A DNA stretch of 64,000 nt, taken from positions 1 to 64,000 of the forward strand of contig JBOGXA010000005.1 of NCBI GenBank assembly GCA_050694175.1, in the 5' to 3' direction. This document shows, piece after piece, positions 44,691 through 54,922 of this stretch (the first letter of the stretch is position 1; each line of letters opens with the position of its first letter). The position numbers and the translations under genes are program-made. The notes under the pieces were generated by a model. The model saw only the letters and a program-made list of their open reading frames with translations, did no database searches and was not told where the DNA came from. The DNA comes from JBOGXA01 sp050694175 (GTDB lineage Bacteria; Actinomycetota; CADDZG01; WHSQ01).

Positions 44691-45541
44691 TACGACTCGA
44701 CCTCCAGCGCGACATCAATCGCCGGCGCCGAGTGGGTGAGCGCGCCGACAGAGATCAGGTCCACTCCCGCGGCGGCGTAGCCGGCCACGTTGTCCAGATT
44801 GACTCCTCCAGATACCTCGAGAGTGACCTTGCCCCCGGCGCGCGCCACGGCGTCCGAAACCATTTCGGGGGTCATGTTATCGAGGAGCACGGCATCGGCG
44901 CCCGCCGCGAGCGCATCGTCCAGTTCGATGAGATCGGTAACTTCGACCTCGATGCTCAACCCGTGAGGGGCTCCGGCGCGCGCTCTGCGCACGGCCTCGG
45001 CGACACCCCCTGCCGCCACGATGTGATTGTCCTTGATGAGTACTCCGTCGTCCAGCCCGAAGCGGTGGTTCACGCCGCCGCCGACGCGCACCGCGTACTT
45101 TTCCAGCACTCTTAACCCCGGCGTTGTTTTCCGCGTATCAACGATGCGCGCCGCCGTCTCACGGGCAGCCTCGACGAACCGGGCTGTGAGCGTGGCGACT
45201 CCCGACAAACGGGCGAGGAGATTCAGCGCGGTGCGCTCTCCGGTGAGGATGGTCCGCAGAAAGCCTTCGACACGCGCAATGACGGCGCCCGGCTCGACGC
45301 GATCCCCGTCGCGGACTTCCGCACGCCACGTGACGCCCCCGCCGGCGGCCGCGAAGCACGCCCTCGCAATGTCGAGTCCGGCAACGACGGCACCCTCGCG
45401 GGACTCGATGCGCGCCGAGCCTGTGGCGTCGCGCGGTACTACCGCGTGGGTCGTGCGGTCTCCCCGGCCCACGTCTTCCGCCACAAACCGTGCAACCAGC
45501 CCTTCGAACAGCATCGGATCCAGAGAGTTCATCCCCTCCAT
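44690..45541 (-). CDS. nadC: Nicotinate-nucleotide pyrophosphorylase
   Basis: Decarboxylating quinolinate phosphoribosyltransferase. The 283-residue protein has EDVGRGDRTTHAVVP at the start, the PRPP/substrate arginines and lysines in TGERTALNLLARLSG and DTRKTTPGLRVLEKYAVRVG, and the closing barrel strands LEVSGGVNLDN and DLISVGALTHS. Ordered nadC-nadA, with one base shared between the nadC stop and nadA start. It starts 15 nt after the ilvA stop. Confidence 0.95.
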   Translation of the reverse strand: MEGMNSLDPMLFEGLVARFVAEDVGRGDRTTHAVVPRDATGSARIESREGAVVAGLDIARACFAAAGGGVTWRAEVRDGDRVEPGAVIARVEGFLRTILTGERTALNLLARLSGVATLTARFVEAARETAARIVDTRKTTPGLRVLEKYAVRVGGGVNHRFGLDDGVLIKDNHIVAAGGVAEAVRRARAGAPHGLSIEVEVTDLIELDDALAAGADAVLLDNMTPEMVSDAVARAGGKVTLEVSGGVNLDNVAGYAAAGVDLISVGALTHSAPAIDVALEVES

Positions 45542-45556
45542 AGTAGGTAGGAGCGG

Positions 45557-46768
45557 CTACAAACGCGCGACCGAGTAGCCGGCCTCCTCCAGCCGGCCGA
45601 CGAGGTCGGCGATGTGGTCTCCCCCTCGCGTTTCGATCTGCAGGGCGACATCGACCTCACCCACATGGACTCGCACTCCTGCGCGATGGTGCTCGACACC
45701 GATGACGTTGGCGCCGAGCTCGGCTATCAGCCCGAGAAGTCGAGAAAGCTCGCCCGGGCGGTCGGAGAGACGGGTGTGAAACGCGAAATAGCGACCCGCC
45801 GCCCCGAGGCCGAAACGAATCACCCGCAACAACAGCAGAGGGTCGATGTTGCCGCCGGACAGGAGCACGACAACCGGAGGTCTGATCTCGACCAGACCCC
45901 GCATGACGGCGGCAACGCCCGCCGCTCCAGCCGCCTCAAGCACGAGCTTCATGCGCTCGGCGGTAAAGACAAGCGCTTCCGCGAGGTCGTCGTCCGCGAC
46001 GCACACGACGTCGTCGACCAGGTGCTGCACATGAGGCAGAGTTATCTCGCCGGGACAATTCGCAGCGATCCCGTCGGCGATCGTCGACACGTGCTCGAGG
46101 CTGATGGGCTCACCGGCCTCAAGAGAAGCCGGCATGGCCGCCGCGCCCAATGCCTGGACCCCGACAACCTTCGCCTGCGGACGGTGAGCTTTCACGGCTG
46201 CCGCGATCCCGGAGATCAATCCACCTCCGCCCACGGGGACCACCACAGTCGCGACATCGGGAAGCTGCTCGACGATCTCGCAACCGATCGTTCCCTGTCC
46301 GCTGATGATGTGCGGATGGTCGAAGGGGTGAACAAAGACGCTCCCCCTTTCCCGCGCATACTCGGTGGCCGCTGCCAGCGCCTCCCCAATATCCTTTCCG
46401 ACCAAACGAATGTCGGCGCCGTACCGTTTGGTCGCTTCGACTTTGGGGAGAGGTGCTGCCTCGGGCATGAACACCGTCGAAGAAATACTCGACAAAGACG
46501 CTGCGAGGGCAACTCCTTGAGCGTGGTTGCCGGCCGAGGCTGCGACCACCCCGGCGTCTCCCTCGTCGCTGTCGAGCCGGCTGATCCGGTTGTATGCGCC
46601 GCGGATCTTGAACGAACCGGTTCGCTGCAAGTTCTCGCACTTGATGAAGACTTCGCCGTCGACGAGAGCGGACAGCGCACGCGAACGATCCACGGGAGTC
46701 GCTACGGCAACCCCCTCAAGCCGCTTCCGTGCTTCCTCGATGTCGTCGAGAGTCACCAGCTCACGCAT
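45557..46768 (-). CDS. ilvA: Threonine ammonia-lyase (dehydratase)
   Basis: PLP enzyme that deaminates threonine to 2-oxobutanoate for isoleucine. The 403-residue protein has the PLP lysine in KCENLQRTGSFKIRGAYN (about 50), the phosphate loop VPVGGGGLISG (about 178-188), and a C-terminal ACT-like domain (about 325-400: RLSDRPGELSRLLGLIAEL), the form with one regulatory domain. The frame extends upstream for another 100 codons, but the ATG at 46766-46768 gives the family start RELVTLDDIEEARKRL. It is first in the ilvA-nadC-nadA run. Confidence 0.92.
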   Translation of the reverse strand: MRELVTLDDIEEARKRLEGVAVATPVDRSRALSALVDGEVFIKCENLQRTGSFKIRGAYNRISRLDSDEGDAGVVAASAGNHAQGVALAASLSSISSTVFMPEAAPLPKVEATKRYGADIRLVGKDIGEALAAATEYARERGSVFVHPFDHPHIISGQGTIGCEIVEQLPDVATVVVPVGGGGLISGIAAAVKAHRPQAKVVGVQALGAAAMPASLEAGEPISLEHVSTIADGIAANCPGEITLPHVQHLVDDVVCVADDDLAEALVFTAERMKLVLEAAGAAGVAAVMRGLVEIRPPVVVLLSGGNIDPLLLLRVIRFGLGAAGRYFAFHTRLSDRPGELSRLLGLIAELGANVIGVEHHRAGVRVHVGEVDVALQIETRGGDHIADLVGRLEEAGYSVARL

Positions 46769-46820
46769 GTAGCTGGCATCGTGCCATGAAGTGAGGCGAG
46801 ACACGCGACGATAAGGGTCT

Positions 46821-48158
46821 ATGGTCTGGAACCCAGCCACATGGAAGCGCCTTCCCGCCGGGCAGCAGCCCGAGTGGCCGAATGAATCCGAGCTCGAGGA
46901 CGTGCTCGAGCGGCTGCACCGCCTCCCGCCTCTGGTCTTTGCCGGCGAGGCCCGCAGTCTGAAGAGCGCACTCGCCCGCGTAGGGCGAGGAGAAGCATTT
47001 CTACTGCAGGCCGGGGATTGTGCCGAATCCTTTCTCGACTTCTCCGCCGACGCCATCCGGGACAAACTGAAGATCATTCTTCAGATGGCAGTCGTCCTAA
47101 CCTATGCAGCTGGACTCCCAGTCGTCAAGGTCGGGCGCATTGCGGGACAGTTCGCCAAGCCGCGGACCGCGCCGCTCGAGCGCGTCGGGGACAGAGAGCT
47201 TCCGGCCTTTCGAGGGCACGCGGTCAACGACTCCGCTTTCGATCCGACCGCGCGAGCCCCCGACCCGCACCGGCTCGTCCTCGCCTACAACCAGAGCGCG
47301 GCAACGCTCAACCTTCTGCGGGCATTCACCAAGGGTGGGTTCGCCGATCTCACTCAGATCCACGAATGGAATCAGGAGTTCGTCGCGCAGAGCGCTGAGG
47401 GGCGACGATACGAAGCAATCGCACGGGACATCGAGCGCGCGCTTCGATTCATGGCCGCGTGCGGCGTCGATCTGGGAGACGAATCACCACTGCACGAAGT
47501 GGACTTCTACACCTCGCATGAGGCGTTGTTGCTCGGCTACGAAGAGGCCCTCACTCGACGAGACAGCCTCACCGAGCAATGGTACGACTGTTCGGCTCAC
47601 CTTCTGTGGGTAGGAGAGCGCACGCGCGACTCGCGCGGCGCACACGTCGAGTTCCTATCCGGAATCAGGAACCCGGTCGGATGCAAGATCGGCCCGACTG
47701 CCACCGCAGAGGAGGTGCTCGAGCTGTGCGCTCGGCTCGATCCGGACCGCGAACCCGGTCGCCTGACGCTCATCGTTCGCATGGGTGCCGAACGAATCGG
47801 CGACATCCTGCCGACCATCGTGCGCGCGGTCGGCGACTCGCAGCACGAGCCCGTGTGGGTGAGTGATCCGATGCACGGGAATACATTCCTGTCACCGACC
47901 GGACTCAAGACGAGACGTTTCTCCGACATCCTGTCGGAGATCAAGGGATTCTTCGCCGTGCATCACGAGGAGGGCACCGTCCCGGGGGGGGTTCACCTCG
48001 AGCTCACCCACGAGGACGTGACGGAGTGTCTAGGGGGCGCGGAGGAGGTCACCGACGGGCACCTCGAGCAGCGCTACCAGGCGCTCTGCGATCCGCGCCT
48101 GAACGCGCGCCAGAGCCTCGATCTTGCTTTCGAGATCGCGGCCATGCTTCAGGCGTGA
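46821..48158 (+). CDS. aroG: Class II DAHP synthase
   Basis: First step of the shikimate pathway. The 445-residue protein is the class II type: PPLVFAGEARSLKSALARV near the start, the phosphate-binding QAGDCAESF (about 64-72), KPRTAPLE and the metal ligands in CSAHLLWVGERTR and SDPMHGNTF, ending with HLELTHEDVTECLGG. Mycobacterium AroG and Streptomyces AroH belong here. The divergent ilvA shares a 52-base promoter region. No Shine-Dalgarno is seen before the ATG, so it may be leaderless. Confidence 0.93.
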   Translation: MVWNPATWKRLPAGQQPEWPNESELEDVLERLHRLPPLVFAGEARSLKSALARVGRGEAFLLQAGDCAESFLDFSADAIRDKLKIILQMAVVLTYAAGLPVVKVGRIAGQFAKPRTAPLERVGDRELPAFRGHAVNDSAFDPTARAPDPHRLVLAYNQSAATLNLLRAFTKGGFADLTQIHEWNQEFVAQSAEGRRYEAIARDIERALRFMAACGVDLGDESPLHEVDFYTSHEALLLGYEEALTRRDSLTEQWYDCSAHLLWVGERTRDSRGAHVEFLSGIRNPVGCKIGPTATAEEVLELCARLDPDREPGRLTLIVRMGAERIGDILPTIVRAVGDSQHEPVWVSDPMHGNTFLSPTGLKTRRFSDILSEIKGFFAVHHEEGTVPGGVHLELTHEDVTECLGGAEEVTDGHLEQRYQALCDPRLNARQSLDLAFEIAAMLQA

Positions 48159-48216
48159 GACACAGCTCCGCCGAGAGCGGTATTAGTGGCGCCGTCACTA
48201 GTTAACGATTGTCGCC

Positions 48217-48480
48217 TCAGGTGGTGGTCCCAATTTCCTCGGCCTTGGACCAGGCCTTGCGGACGTCGGCCAGGATCACGTCGTACTCCTCGTGATGGCC
48301 CGTCTGCTTCTTGGAGAACACGAGGTTGTTGCCAACCGTCACCTCGAACACGCCTCCACCCGATGGGATCAGAACGAGCTCCGATAGCCCTCGTTCGAAC
48401 TCGGTGAGGAGTTGGGCCGCCAGACCGACGGCTCGAGGCCCGTAACCTCATTTAACGCAGTACTCGATCGACATCCTCAT
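48217..48480 (-). CDS. SelW/Rdx-family selenoprotein with in-frame UGA
   Basis: The minus strand reads MRMSIEYCVK, then TGA, then GYGPRAVGLAAQLLTEFE, and on to IPSGGGVFEVTVGNN, LVFSKKQTG and the stop at 48217-48219. This is the SelT/SelW/SelH (Rdx) fold of 87 residues: a thioredoxin-like protein whose redox motif is CxxC or, in SelW, CxxU. Here the second position (residue 11, codon 48448-48450) is TGA, so the protein would be Cys-x-x-Sec. A hairpin with a GGUCU loop lies 16-32 nt after the TGA, as in bacterial SECIS elements. A TAAACT box 8 nt before the ATG at 48480 suggests leaderless expression. Normal gene finders would miss this gene. Confidence 0.85.
48416..48432 (-). promoter_or_regulatory. 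Bacterial SECIS-like hairpin after the Sec UGA
   Basis: On the minus strand GCCGUC pairs with GGCGGC (one U-G pair) around the loop GGUCU. The loop guanines are 22-23 nt after the UGA, inside the 16-37 nt window of bacterial SECIS elements, and the loop resembles the AGGUCU loop of E. coli fdhF, which SelB reads. It lies within coding sequence, as bacterial SECIS must. Confidence 0.72.
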
Positions 48481-48488
48481 GCTCGACT

Positions 48489-48494
48489 AGTTTA
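48489..48494 (-). promoter_or_regulatory. TAAACT -10 box before the selenoprotein gene
   Basis: TAAACT (minus strand) fits TANNNT and lies 8 nt before the ATG at 48480. The divergent lemA starts at 48570. Confidence 0.4.
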
Positions 48495-48569
48495 GCCGGA
48501 GGGTATTGAATCGGCGGGACCGGTCGGCCAATGTATTAGGGTCCCACTAGAGCAAGAAGGAGAGAGCGC

Positions 48570-49193
48570 GTGGCTGTGTGGATTATTCTGGGGATAGTCC
48601 TGCTCCTCGTCGTTATTGCCGTCGCCATCTACAACCGCCTCGTGCGGCTCCGCAACCGGATCGATGCCGCATGGTCGCAGATCGACGTGCAACTGAGGCG
48701 AAGGTACGACCTCATCCCCAACCTGGTCGAAACGGTCAAAGGTTACGCAAGTCACGAGCGTGAGACCTTTGAATCGGTTACCCGAGCACGGCAGCAGGCA
48801 GTCGATGCGCGCGGCGTGGCGGATCAGGCTCAGGCTGAGAACTTCTTGACTCAGACGCTGCGTCAGTTGTTCGCAGTCGCGGAGGCTTATCCCCAGCTCC
48901 AGGCCGACCAGAACTTCCGGGCCCTGCAGGAGGAGCTAACCGGCACCGAAGGGCGAATTGCCTTCTCGCGGCAGTTCTACAACGAGCAATTACTGGCCTA
49001 CGACAACGCGCGCGAAACCTTCCCTACCAACGTAATCGCCGGCGCGTTCAATTTCGAGGCCAAGCAGTACTTCGAGGCCGAAACCGAGTCGCGCGAGCCT
49101 GTGAAGGTGGACTTCGGGACCGCGCCGCGTCCGGACCTCACGAGCCAGGAGCCCCCGGAAAGAGGGGGCGAGAAGCCGGCGCAGCCCCAGTAG
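48570..49193 (+). CDS. lemA: LemA family protein
   Basis: A 207-residue LemA protein: one N-terminal membrane helix (about 3-21), then the four-helix domain with NRLVRLRNRIDAAWSQIDVQ, LRRRYDLIPNLVETVKGY, YPQLQADQNFRALQEEL and GRIAFSRQFYNE, then a Pro/Glu tail. LemA proteins are inner-membrane-linked and of unknown biochemical role, and are often next to M48 proteases, as here. GTG start with AAGGAGAG before it. It starts the lemA-htpX pair. Confidence 0.93.
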   Translation: MAVWIILGIVLLLVVIAVAIYNRLVRLRNRIDAAWSQIDVQLRRRYDLIPNLVETVKGYASHERETFESVTRARQQAVDARGVADQAQAENFLTQTLRQLFAVAEAYPQLQADQNFRALQEELTGTEGRIAFSRQFYNEQLLAYDNARETFPTNVIAGAFNFEAKQYFEAETESREPVKVDFGTAPRPDLTSQEPPERGGEKPAQPQ

Positions 49194-49204
49194 TGCTGTA
49201 GTCG

Positions 49205-50170
49205 GTGTACGAACGAATCTCATCCAACGTCCGCAAGACGTGGCTCTTGATCGCGTTCTTCATCGTATTTGTGGCCGTCATCGGCTTCTTCTTCGGTTAC
49301 TTCACCAGCTCAGGTCCCTGGGGGCTCATCATCGCGGTTGTGTTCGCCGTCTTGATGACATGGGGCTCGTACTTTTCGTCCGACAAGATCGCGCTGTCCA
49401 TGAGCCGGGCGAAGCCTGCGGACGAGGAAAGCTACAACCAGCTTCACAACATCGTCGAGGGTCTAACCATAGCCGCCGGTATCCCCAAACCCAGGGTCTA
49501 CGTCATCGAGGACACCGCTCCCAACGCATTCGCCACGGGTCGGAATCCCGAGCATGCAGCCATCGCCGTGACAACCGGCCTTCTCGAACGAATGAACCGT
49601 GACGAGCTCGAGGGTGTGATAGCCCACGAGCTTTCGCACATCCAGAACCGCGACACGCTGGTGATGACCATCGCCGTCACTCTGGTAGGCGTAATCGTTC
49701 TTCTCGCCGACCTACTGCTGCGCGCGATGTGGTGGGGCGCCGCCGGCGGCAGCGACGACCGCCGCGGCGGCGGGCTCGGTGCACCCGTTGCCATCGTCGG
49801 GTTCGTGCTCCTGCTTGTCTCCCCGCTCGTAGCAGCGGTTCTCCAGGCGGCCATATCCCGGCAACGGGAGTTCCTCGCCGACGCGGACGCCGTTCTCCTG
49901 ACGCGGTATCCCGATGGGTTGGTGAACGCGTTGCGTAAGCTCCAGGAGGACCAGACGGTCGTAAAGGCGCGCAGCCGGGCTACCGCCCACCTGTGGATCG
50001 AGTCGCCAATCCCGCGGCAGGCCGCGCGGGGGCGACGCGGTGCAACCAAGCAGGGGGCATGGCTGAACCGCATGTTCGACACACACCCTCCGCTCGACAT
50101 GCGGATCCACGCGCTGCAGAAGAGCTCGGTGGCAGGAGCTATGCCTCCACAGCACCCTCCCGGGACGTGA
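49205..50170 (+). CDS. htpX: M48 membrane zinc protease HtpX
   Basis: Degrades misfolded membrane proteins. The 321-residue protein has two N-terminal helices (about 14-34 and 38-56), the zinc motif in GVIAHELSHIQNRDTLV (HELSH, about 140-144), two more helices (about 155-177 and 198-222), and the third ligand in SRQREFLADADAV. HtpX family start VYERISSNVRKTWLL fits the GTG at 49205. It follows lemA by 11 nt, the arrangement seen in many bacteria. The C-terminus ends DTHPPLDMRIHAL, as in HtpX. Confidence 0.93.
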   Translation: MYERISSNVRKTWLLIAFFIVFVAVIGFFFGYFTSSGPWGLIIAVVFAVLMTWGSYFSSDKIALSMSRAKPADEESYNQLHNIVEGLTIAAGIPKPRVYVIEDTAPNAFATGRNPEHAAIAVTTGLLERMNRDELEGVIAHELSHIQNRDTLVMTIAVTLVGVIVLLADLLLRAMWWGAAGGSDDRRGGGLGAPVAIVGFVLLLVSPLVAAVLQAAISRQREFLADADAVLLTRYPDGLVNALRKLQEDQTVVKARSRATAHLWIESPIPRQAARGRRGATKQGAWLNRMFDTHPPLDMRIHALQKSSVAGAMPPQHPPGT

Positions 50171-50194
50171 CGGGCGAAGTCCGCATCACATCGG

Positions 50195-50842
50195 TCAGAT
50201 TTTTCGGAGCCAGTCGGTTACCGCGGCAACGACTTCGTCCCAGGCTTCCTCCGTCGAGCGGCCCGACGACTTGCGCACCTTGAACGAGTGGTCGCCGTCA
50301 TCGATCACTGCGAGCGAGGAATCTGCGGAGAGGTCCGCTCGCACCTTCTCCAAAGTCTCGAGCGGACAAAAGGGATCGCGCGTCCCCTCGATGAACAGCA
50401 TCGGAGCCCCGATGTCCTTTAGATGCGACGCGCGCAGGTTCTCGGGTCTTCCCGGAGCGTGGAGGGGATAGCCGAGGAACACAAGCCCCTCGACCTCGTC
50501 ACCCTGGGCGGCTAGGTGCGATGCGATCCTGCCCCCCATCGACTTCCCGCCGATGACAAGCCGCGCCCCGGGGCGGGCGGCGCGGGCGGCCTCACCCACC
50601 GCTCGAAACGTTTCCTCGAGCACTGCTGTGCGATCGGGCGCTCGTCGGCCGCGCTCGCTGTAAAGGAAGTTGAAACGGCACACGTCGATGCCGCTACCGG
50701 CGAGTCCCGAGGCCATGTGGGCCATGAACGAGGCGTGCAGATCGTTGCCGGCCCCGTGCGCAAGGACGAGAACGAGGGGCGCATCTCCCGGCCCGTCCCA
50801 GGTCACGGACACGTCGCCCGAGGGCGTCGCGACTTTGCCCAT
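50195..50842 (-). CDS. Alpha/beta-hydrolase of the TEX30/KANL3 type
   Basis: A 215-residue alpha/beta-hydrolase. The oxyanion strand LVLAHGAGNDLHASFM is at 28-43, the nucleophile serine in VIGGKSMGGRIASHLA (about 100), an acid in EGTRDPFCP and the His in DDGDHSFK. The family (TEX30/KANL3, often labelled dienelactone hydrolase or KAN) has no settled substrate. Its ATG overlaps the hspR stop (TAATG), so it is the last gene of the heat-shock operon, which links it to stress. Confidence 0.85.
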   Translation of the reverse strand: MGKVATPSGDVSVTWDGPGDAPLVLVLAHGAGNDLHASFMAHMASGLAGSGIDVCRFNFLYSERGRRAPDRTAVLEETFRAVGEAARAARPGARLVIGGKSMGGRIASHLAAQGDEVEGLVFLGYPLHAPGRPENLRASHLKDIGAPMLFIEGTRDPFCPLETLEKVRADLSADSSLAVIDDGDHSFKVRKSSGRSTEEAWDEVVAAVTDWLRKI

Positions 50843-51291
50843 TAGGTGACGGGGGGTGCCGGGAACACACGTCGGGTTGCCGGCTGTGACAACTCGTCGG
50901 ATTTCATCGCCCTGCGAATGCGACGAACGTCTCGCAGCGGCACCAGCGCCATCCGGTTGCGCGCATCCATGGCCTCTTCGAGTTGCTGCTCTAGAGTCTC
51001 CAGATCGCGCTGTGCCCGCGCGTATCGAGTTTGCAGTCGTTCGATATCGCGCTCGAGCTCGATGATGCGAGTGACTCCAGCGAGGTTGACGCCTTCGTTT
51101 GTGAGCGCCTGGATCTTCCTGAGACGCTCCACGTCCCTATCCGAGTACCGGCGCGTGTTGCCCTCTGTTCGTCTGGGAGTCACCAAACCTTTGCGTTCGT
51201 AGACGCGCAGCGTTTGGGGGTGCACGCCCGCGAGCTCGGCTGCGACCGAGATGATGTAGATCGCCTGCTCCGAATCACTGCGACGCGCCAT
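50842..51291 (-). CDS. hspR: Heat-shock repressor HspR (MerR family)
   Basis: Represses the dnaK operon through HAIR sites with DnaK as corepressor. The 149-residue protein starts with the MerR-type winged helix IYIISVAAELAGVHPQTLRV YERKGLVTPRRTEGNTRRYS, quoted here in two parts, and has the helical coiled coil EGVNLAGVTRIIELERDIE. It lies after dnaJ as in Streptomyces and Mycobacterium. The ATG has GAGGAGGAGCG before it. A HAIR operator is at the dnaK promoter, 54812-54832. Confidence 0.95.
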   Translation of the reverse strand: MARRSDSEQAIYIISVAAELAGVHPQTLRVYERKGLVTPRRTEGNTRRYSDRDVERLRKIQALTNEGVNLAGVTRIIELERDIERLQTRYARAQRDLETLEQQLEEAMDARNRMALVPLRDVRRIRRAMKSDELSQPATRRVFPAPPVT

Positions 51292-51311
51292 CGCTCCTCC
51301 TCATAAGCCTG

Positions 51312-52238
51312 CTAGGACGCCTGCTTCTGTTTGTGCCGGACCGCGCCTTCGAGGTGAGCGCGAGGGTTTGCCCCATGGACGCCGTCAAATTCTTCGAGCA
51401 GCTCTTTCTCGCGCCTCGACAGCTTCTGAGGAATCTCGACGTCGACGTCCACGATCAGATCGCCGCGGCCCCCGGACGGCCGGGGACCGCCTTTCCCTTT
51501 GACCCGCAATTTCTTGCCGGGGCGAGTGCCCGGTGGGATCTTCACGGTCACCACTCCGTCGAGCGTGGGCACCTGCACGCGCGCGCCGAGAGCAGCCTCC
51601 GTGAACGTCACGGGAAGCTTGATCGCAAGGTCGCCCTTGCCCGTCAGTGAGAAGTACGGGTGCGGATCCACGTGTACGCGGACGTAGAGATCGCCCTGTG
51701 GCCCTCCCTGGGGGCCGGGCCCCCCCTTGCCGGCGACCTTGATGCGGCTGCCGTCCTTCACCCCCGCCGGAACCCGCACCTTCGTCCCACCGGCCAGCTC
51801 GAACGTGGTGCCCTCGACGGCCTGCTCGAAGGTCAGGTGCGCGTGGGTCTCGAGGTCCTGTCCCTTGCGACGCCGCGGGGAGAACCCGAAGACGTCCTCA
51901 AAGAGGTCGCCCACTCCTGCACCGTCGCCGAAGAGGTCGCCGATGTCTCCGACGTGCACCCGCCTGCCTCCGCCGGACCCGAACCCGAACGGAGCGCCAC
52001 CCGATTCCGCATACCTCCGAATCTGGTCGTACTCCTTACGGCGCTCATCGTTCGTCAGAACGGAGTGCGCTTCGGAGATCTCTTTGAAGCGCTGCTCGGC
52101 CTCCTTGCCCTTGTTGGCATCGGGGTGAAACTGCCGTGCGAGCTTCTTGTAAGCGCGCTTGATCTCTTCCTTGGAGGCGGTGCTGGAAACACCAAGGACC
52201 TTGTAGTAGTCCTTCTCGAGCCAGTCTCGCTGCGCCAC
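51312..52238 (-). CDS. dnaJ: DnaJ-family co-chaperone, type II (no zinc finger)
   Basis: A 308-residue J protein: J domain at 8-72 with HPD in FHPDANKG, a Gly/Phe linker (about 78-122), then the C-terminal substrate domains CTD1 (ETHAHLTFEQAVEGTTFEL) and CTD2 (GDLAIKLPVTFTEAALGARV) and a short end. The four CxxCxGxG zinc repeats of DnaJ proper are missing, so it is CbpA-like. It stands in the normal dnaJ place of the dnaK-grpE-dnaJ-hspR operon, which usually holds a zinc-finger DnaJ in actinobacteria. Start ATG at 52236-52238. Confidence 0.93.
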   Translation of the reverse strand: MAQRDWLEKDYYKVLGVSSTASKEEIKRAYKKLARQFHPDANKGKEAEQRFKEISEAHSVLTNDERRKEYDQIRRYAESGGAPFGFGSGGGRRVHVGDIGDLFGDGAGVGDLFEDVFGFSPRRRKGQDLETHAHLTFEQAVEGTTFELAGGTKVRVPAGVKDGSRIKVAGKGGPGPQGGPQGDLYVRVHVDPHPYFSLTGKGDLAIKLPVTFTEAALGARVQVPTLDGVVTVKIPPGTRPGKKLRVKGKGGPRPSGGRGDLIVDVDVEIPQKLSRREKELLEEFDGVHGANPRAHLEGAVRHKQKQAS

Positions 52239-52254
52239 GCCGCGCTCCTATCTC

Positions 52255-52916
52255 TCAGCTCTCTCCGGCCGCGACGTCCGTGTGATCTGTAGACCCCGCG
52301 GTCGGATCCTCTCCCTGCGGCTCCGCCGGTCGAGCGACGCCGACCATCGCCGCGCGCAGCACCTTGGGGCCCAGGCGATAGCCGGTCCTGAAAACAGTCG
52401 TCACCGTCGGCTCGCCGATACCCGGGTCATCACGCGATTCGACCGCCTCGTGCACATGTGGATCGAAGGGAGCCCCCCGAGCAGGAATCTCCTCGACGCC
52501 CTCGGCCGTCAAGACATCCATGAGCTCTTTGCGCAGCAACGCAACACTCTCGTCTCCTCCGTGCGCAATTGCTCGATCGAAGTTATCGAGGACCGGCAAG
52601 AGCTTCTTCACCAACGCCGCGGTGGTCTGAACCCCGATCTCCGCCTGGTCGCGCATCATCCGCTTGCGGTAGTTGTCGAACTCGGCTCCTAGACGCTGCA
52701 GATCGTCCGTTAGCGACCCGACCTGAGTGCGCAACGACTCGACGACGTCGACTTCAGCGTCCTGAGTCGGGGATTCTGCCGCCTCCGATGCCGCGGCGTC
52801 CGGGCCCGCGTTGCCGTGGTGTCCCGTCTTCATCGATCGTCGCTTGTCGGACACCCGCACGCGCACTGAGCGCTCCTGACCTCCTCGCGCCTCGACGTTG
52901 TCGTTGTCGCGTCCGG

Positions 52917-52920
<4 letters not shown>
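52255..52920 (-). CDS. grpE: Nucleotide exchange factor GrpE
   Basis: Removes ADP from DnaK. The 221-residue protein has an acidic, disordered start, a long helix (about 60-110: LRTQVGSLTDDLQRLGAEFDN), and the C-terminal beta domain with the family end HEAVESRDDPGIGEPTVTTV and FRTGYRLGPKVLRAAMV. The tail after it is acidic. Its ATG overlaps the dnaK stop (ATGA). Confidence 0.95.
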
Positions 52921-54743
<1,823 letters not shown>

Positions 54744-54802
54744 GATGGCTGCTCCTTTGCCTCGAATTGCCGGGGTACATGGATGAAATCTGAGTCCCTT
54801 TA

Positions 54803-54832
54803 ATAATGCAACTTGAGTGCTGTATTGTCAAG
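54803..54832 (-). promoter_or_regulatory. dnaK promoter with HAIR operator
   Basis: Minus strand: a -35 box TTGACA (54826-54831) and a -10 box CATTAT (54803-54808) with a 17-base spacer. The HspR inverted repeat lies across the -35 box and spacer: CTTGACA, 7 bases, ACTCAAG (54812-54832), which fits the HAIR consensus CTTGAGT-N7-ACTCAAG with two changes in one arm. HspR binding would block the promoter. Confidence 0.85.
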
Positions 54833-54922
54833 TCTGGGCCCCGCCAGGCCCCGAGAATAGTCGTCGCCGAGCAGCTCCCGGAATAGGATCGCTCCGCCCC
54901 ATCGGCCAACGAAGGGAGAACG

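Noticed and set aside
48149..48451. A 100-codon minus-strand frame over the selenoprotein region
   Set aside because: Arginine-rich and without similarity; the correct frame is the one broken by the TGA, which shows the SelW/Rdx motifs on both sides.
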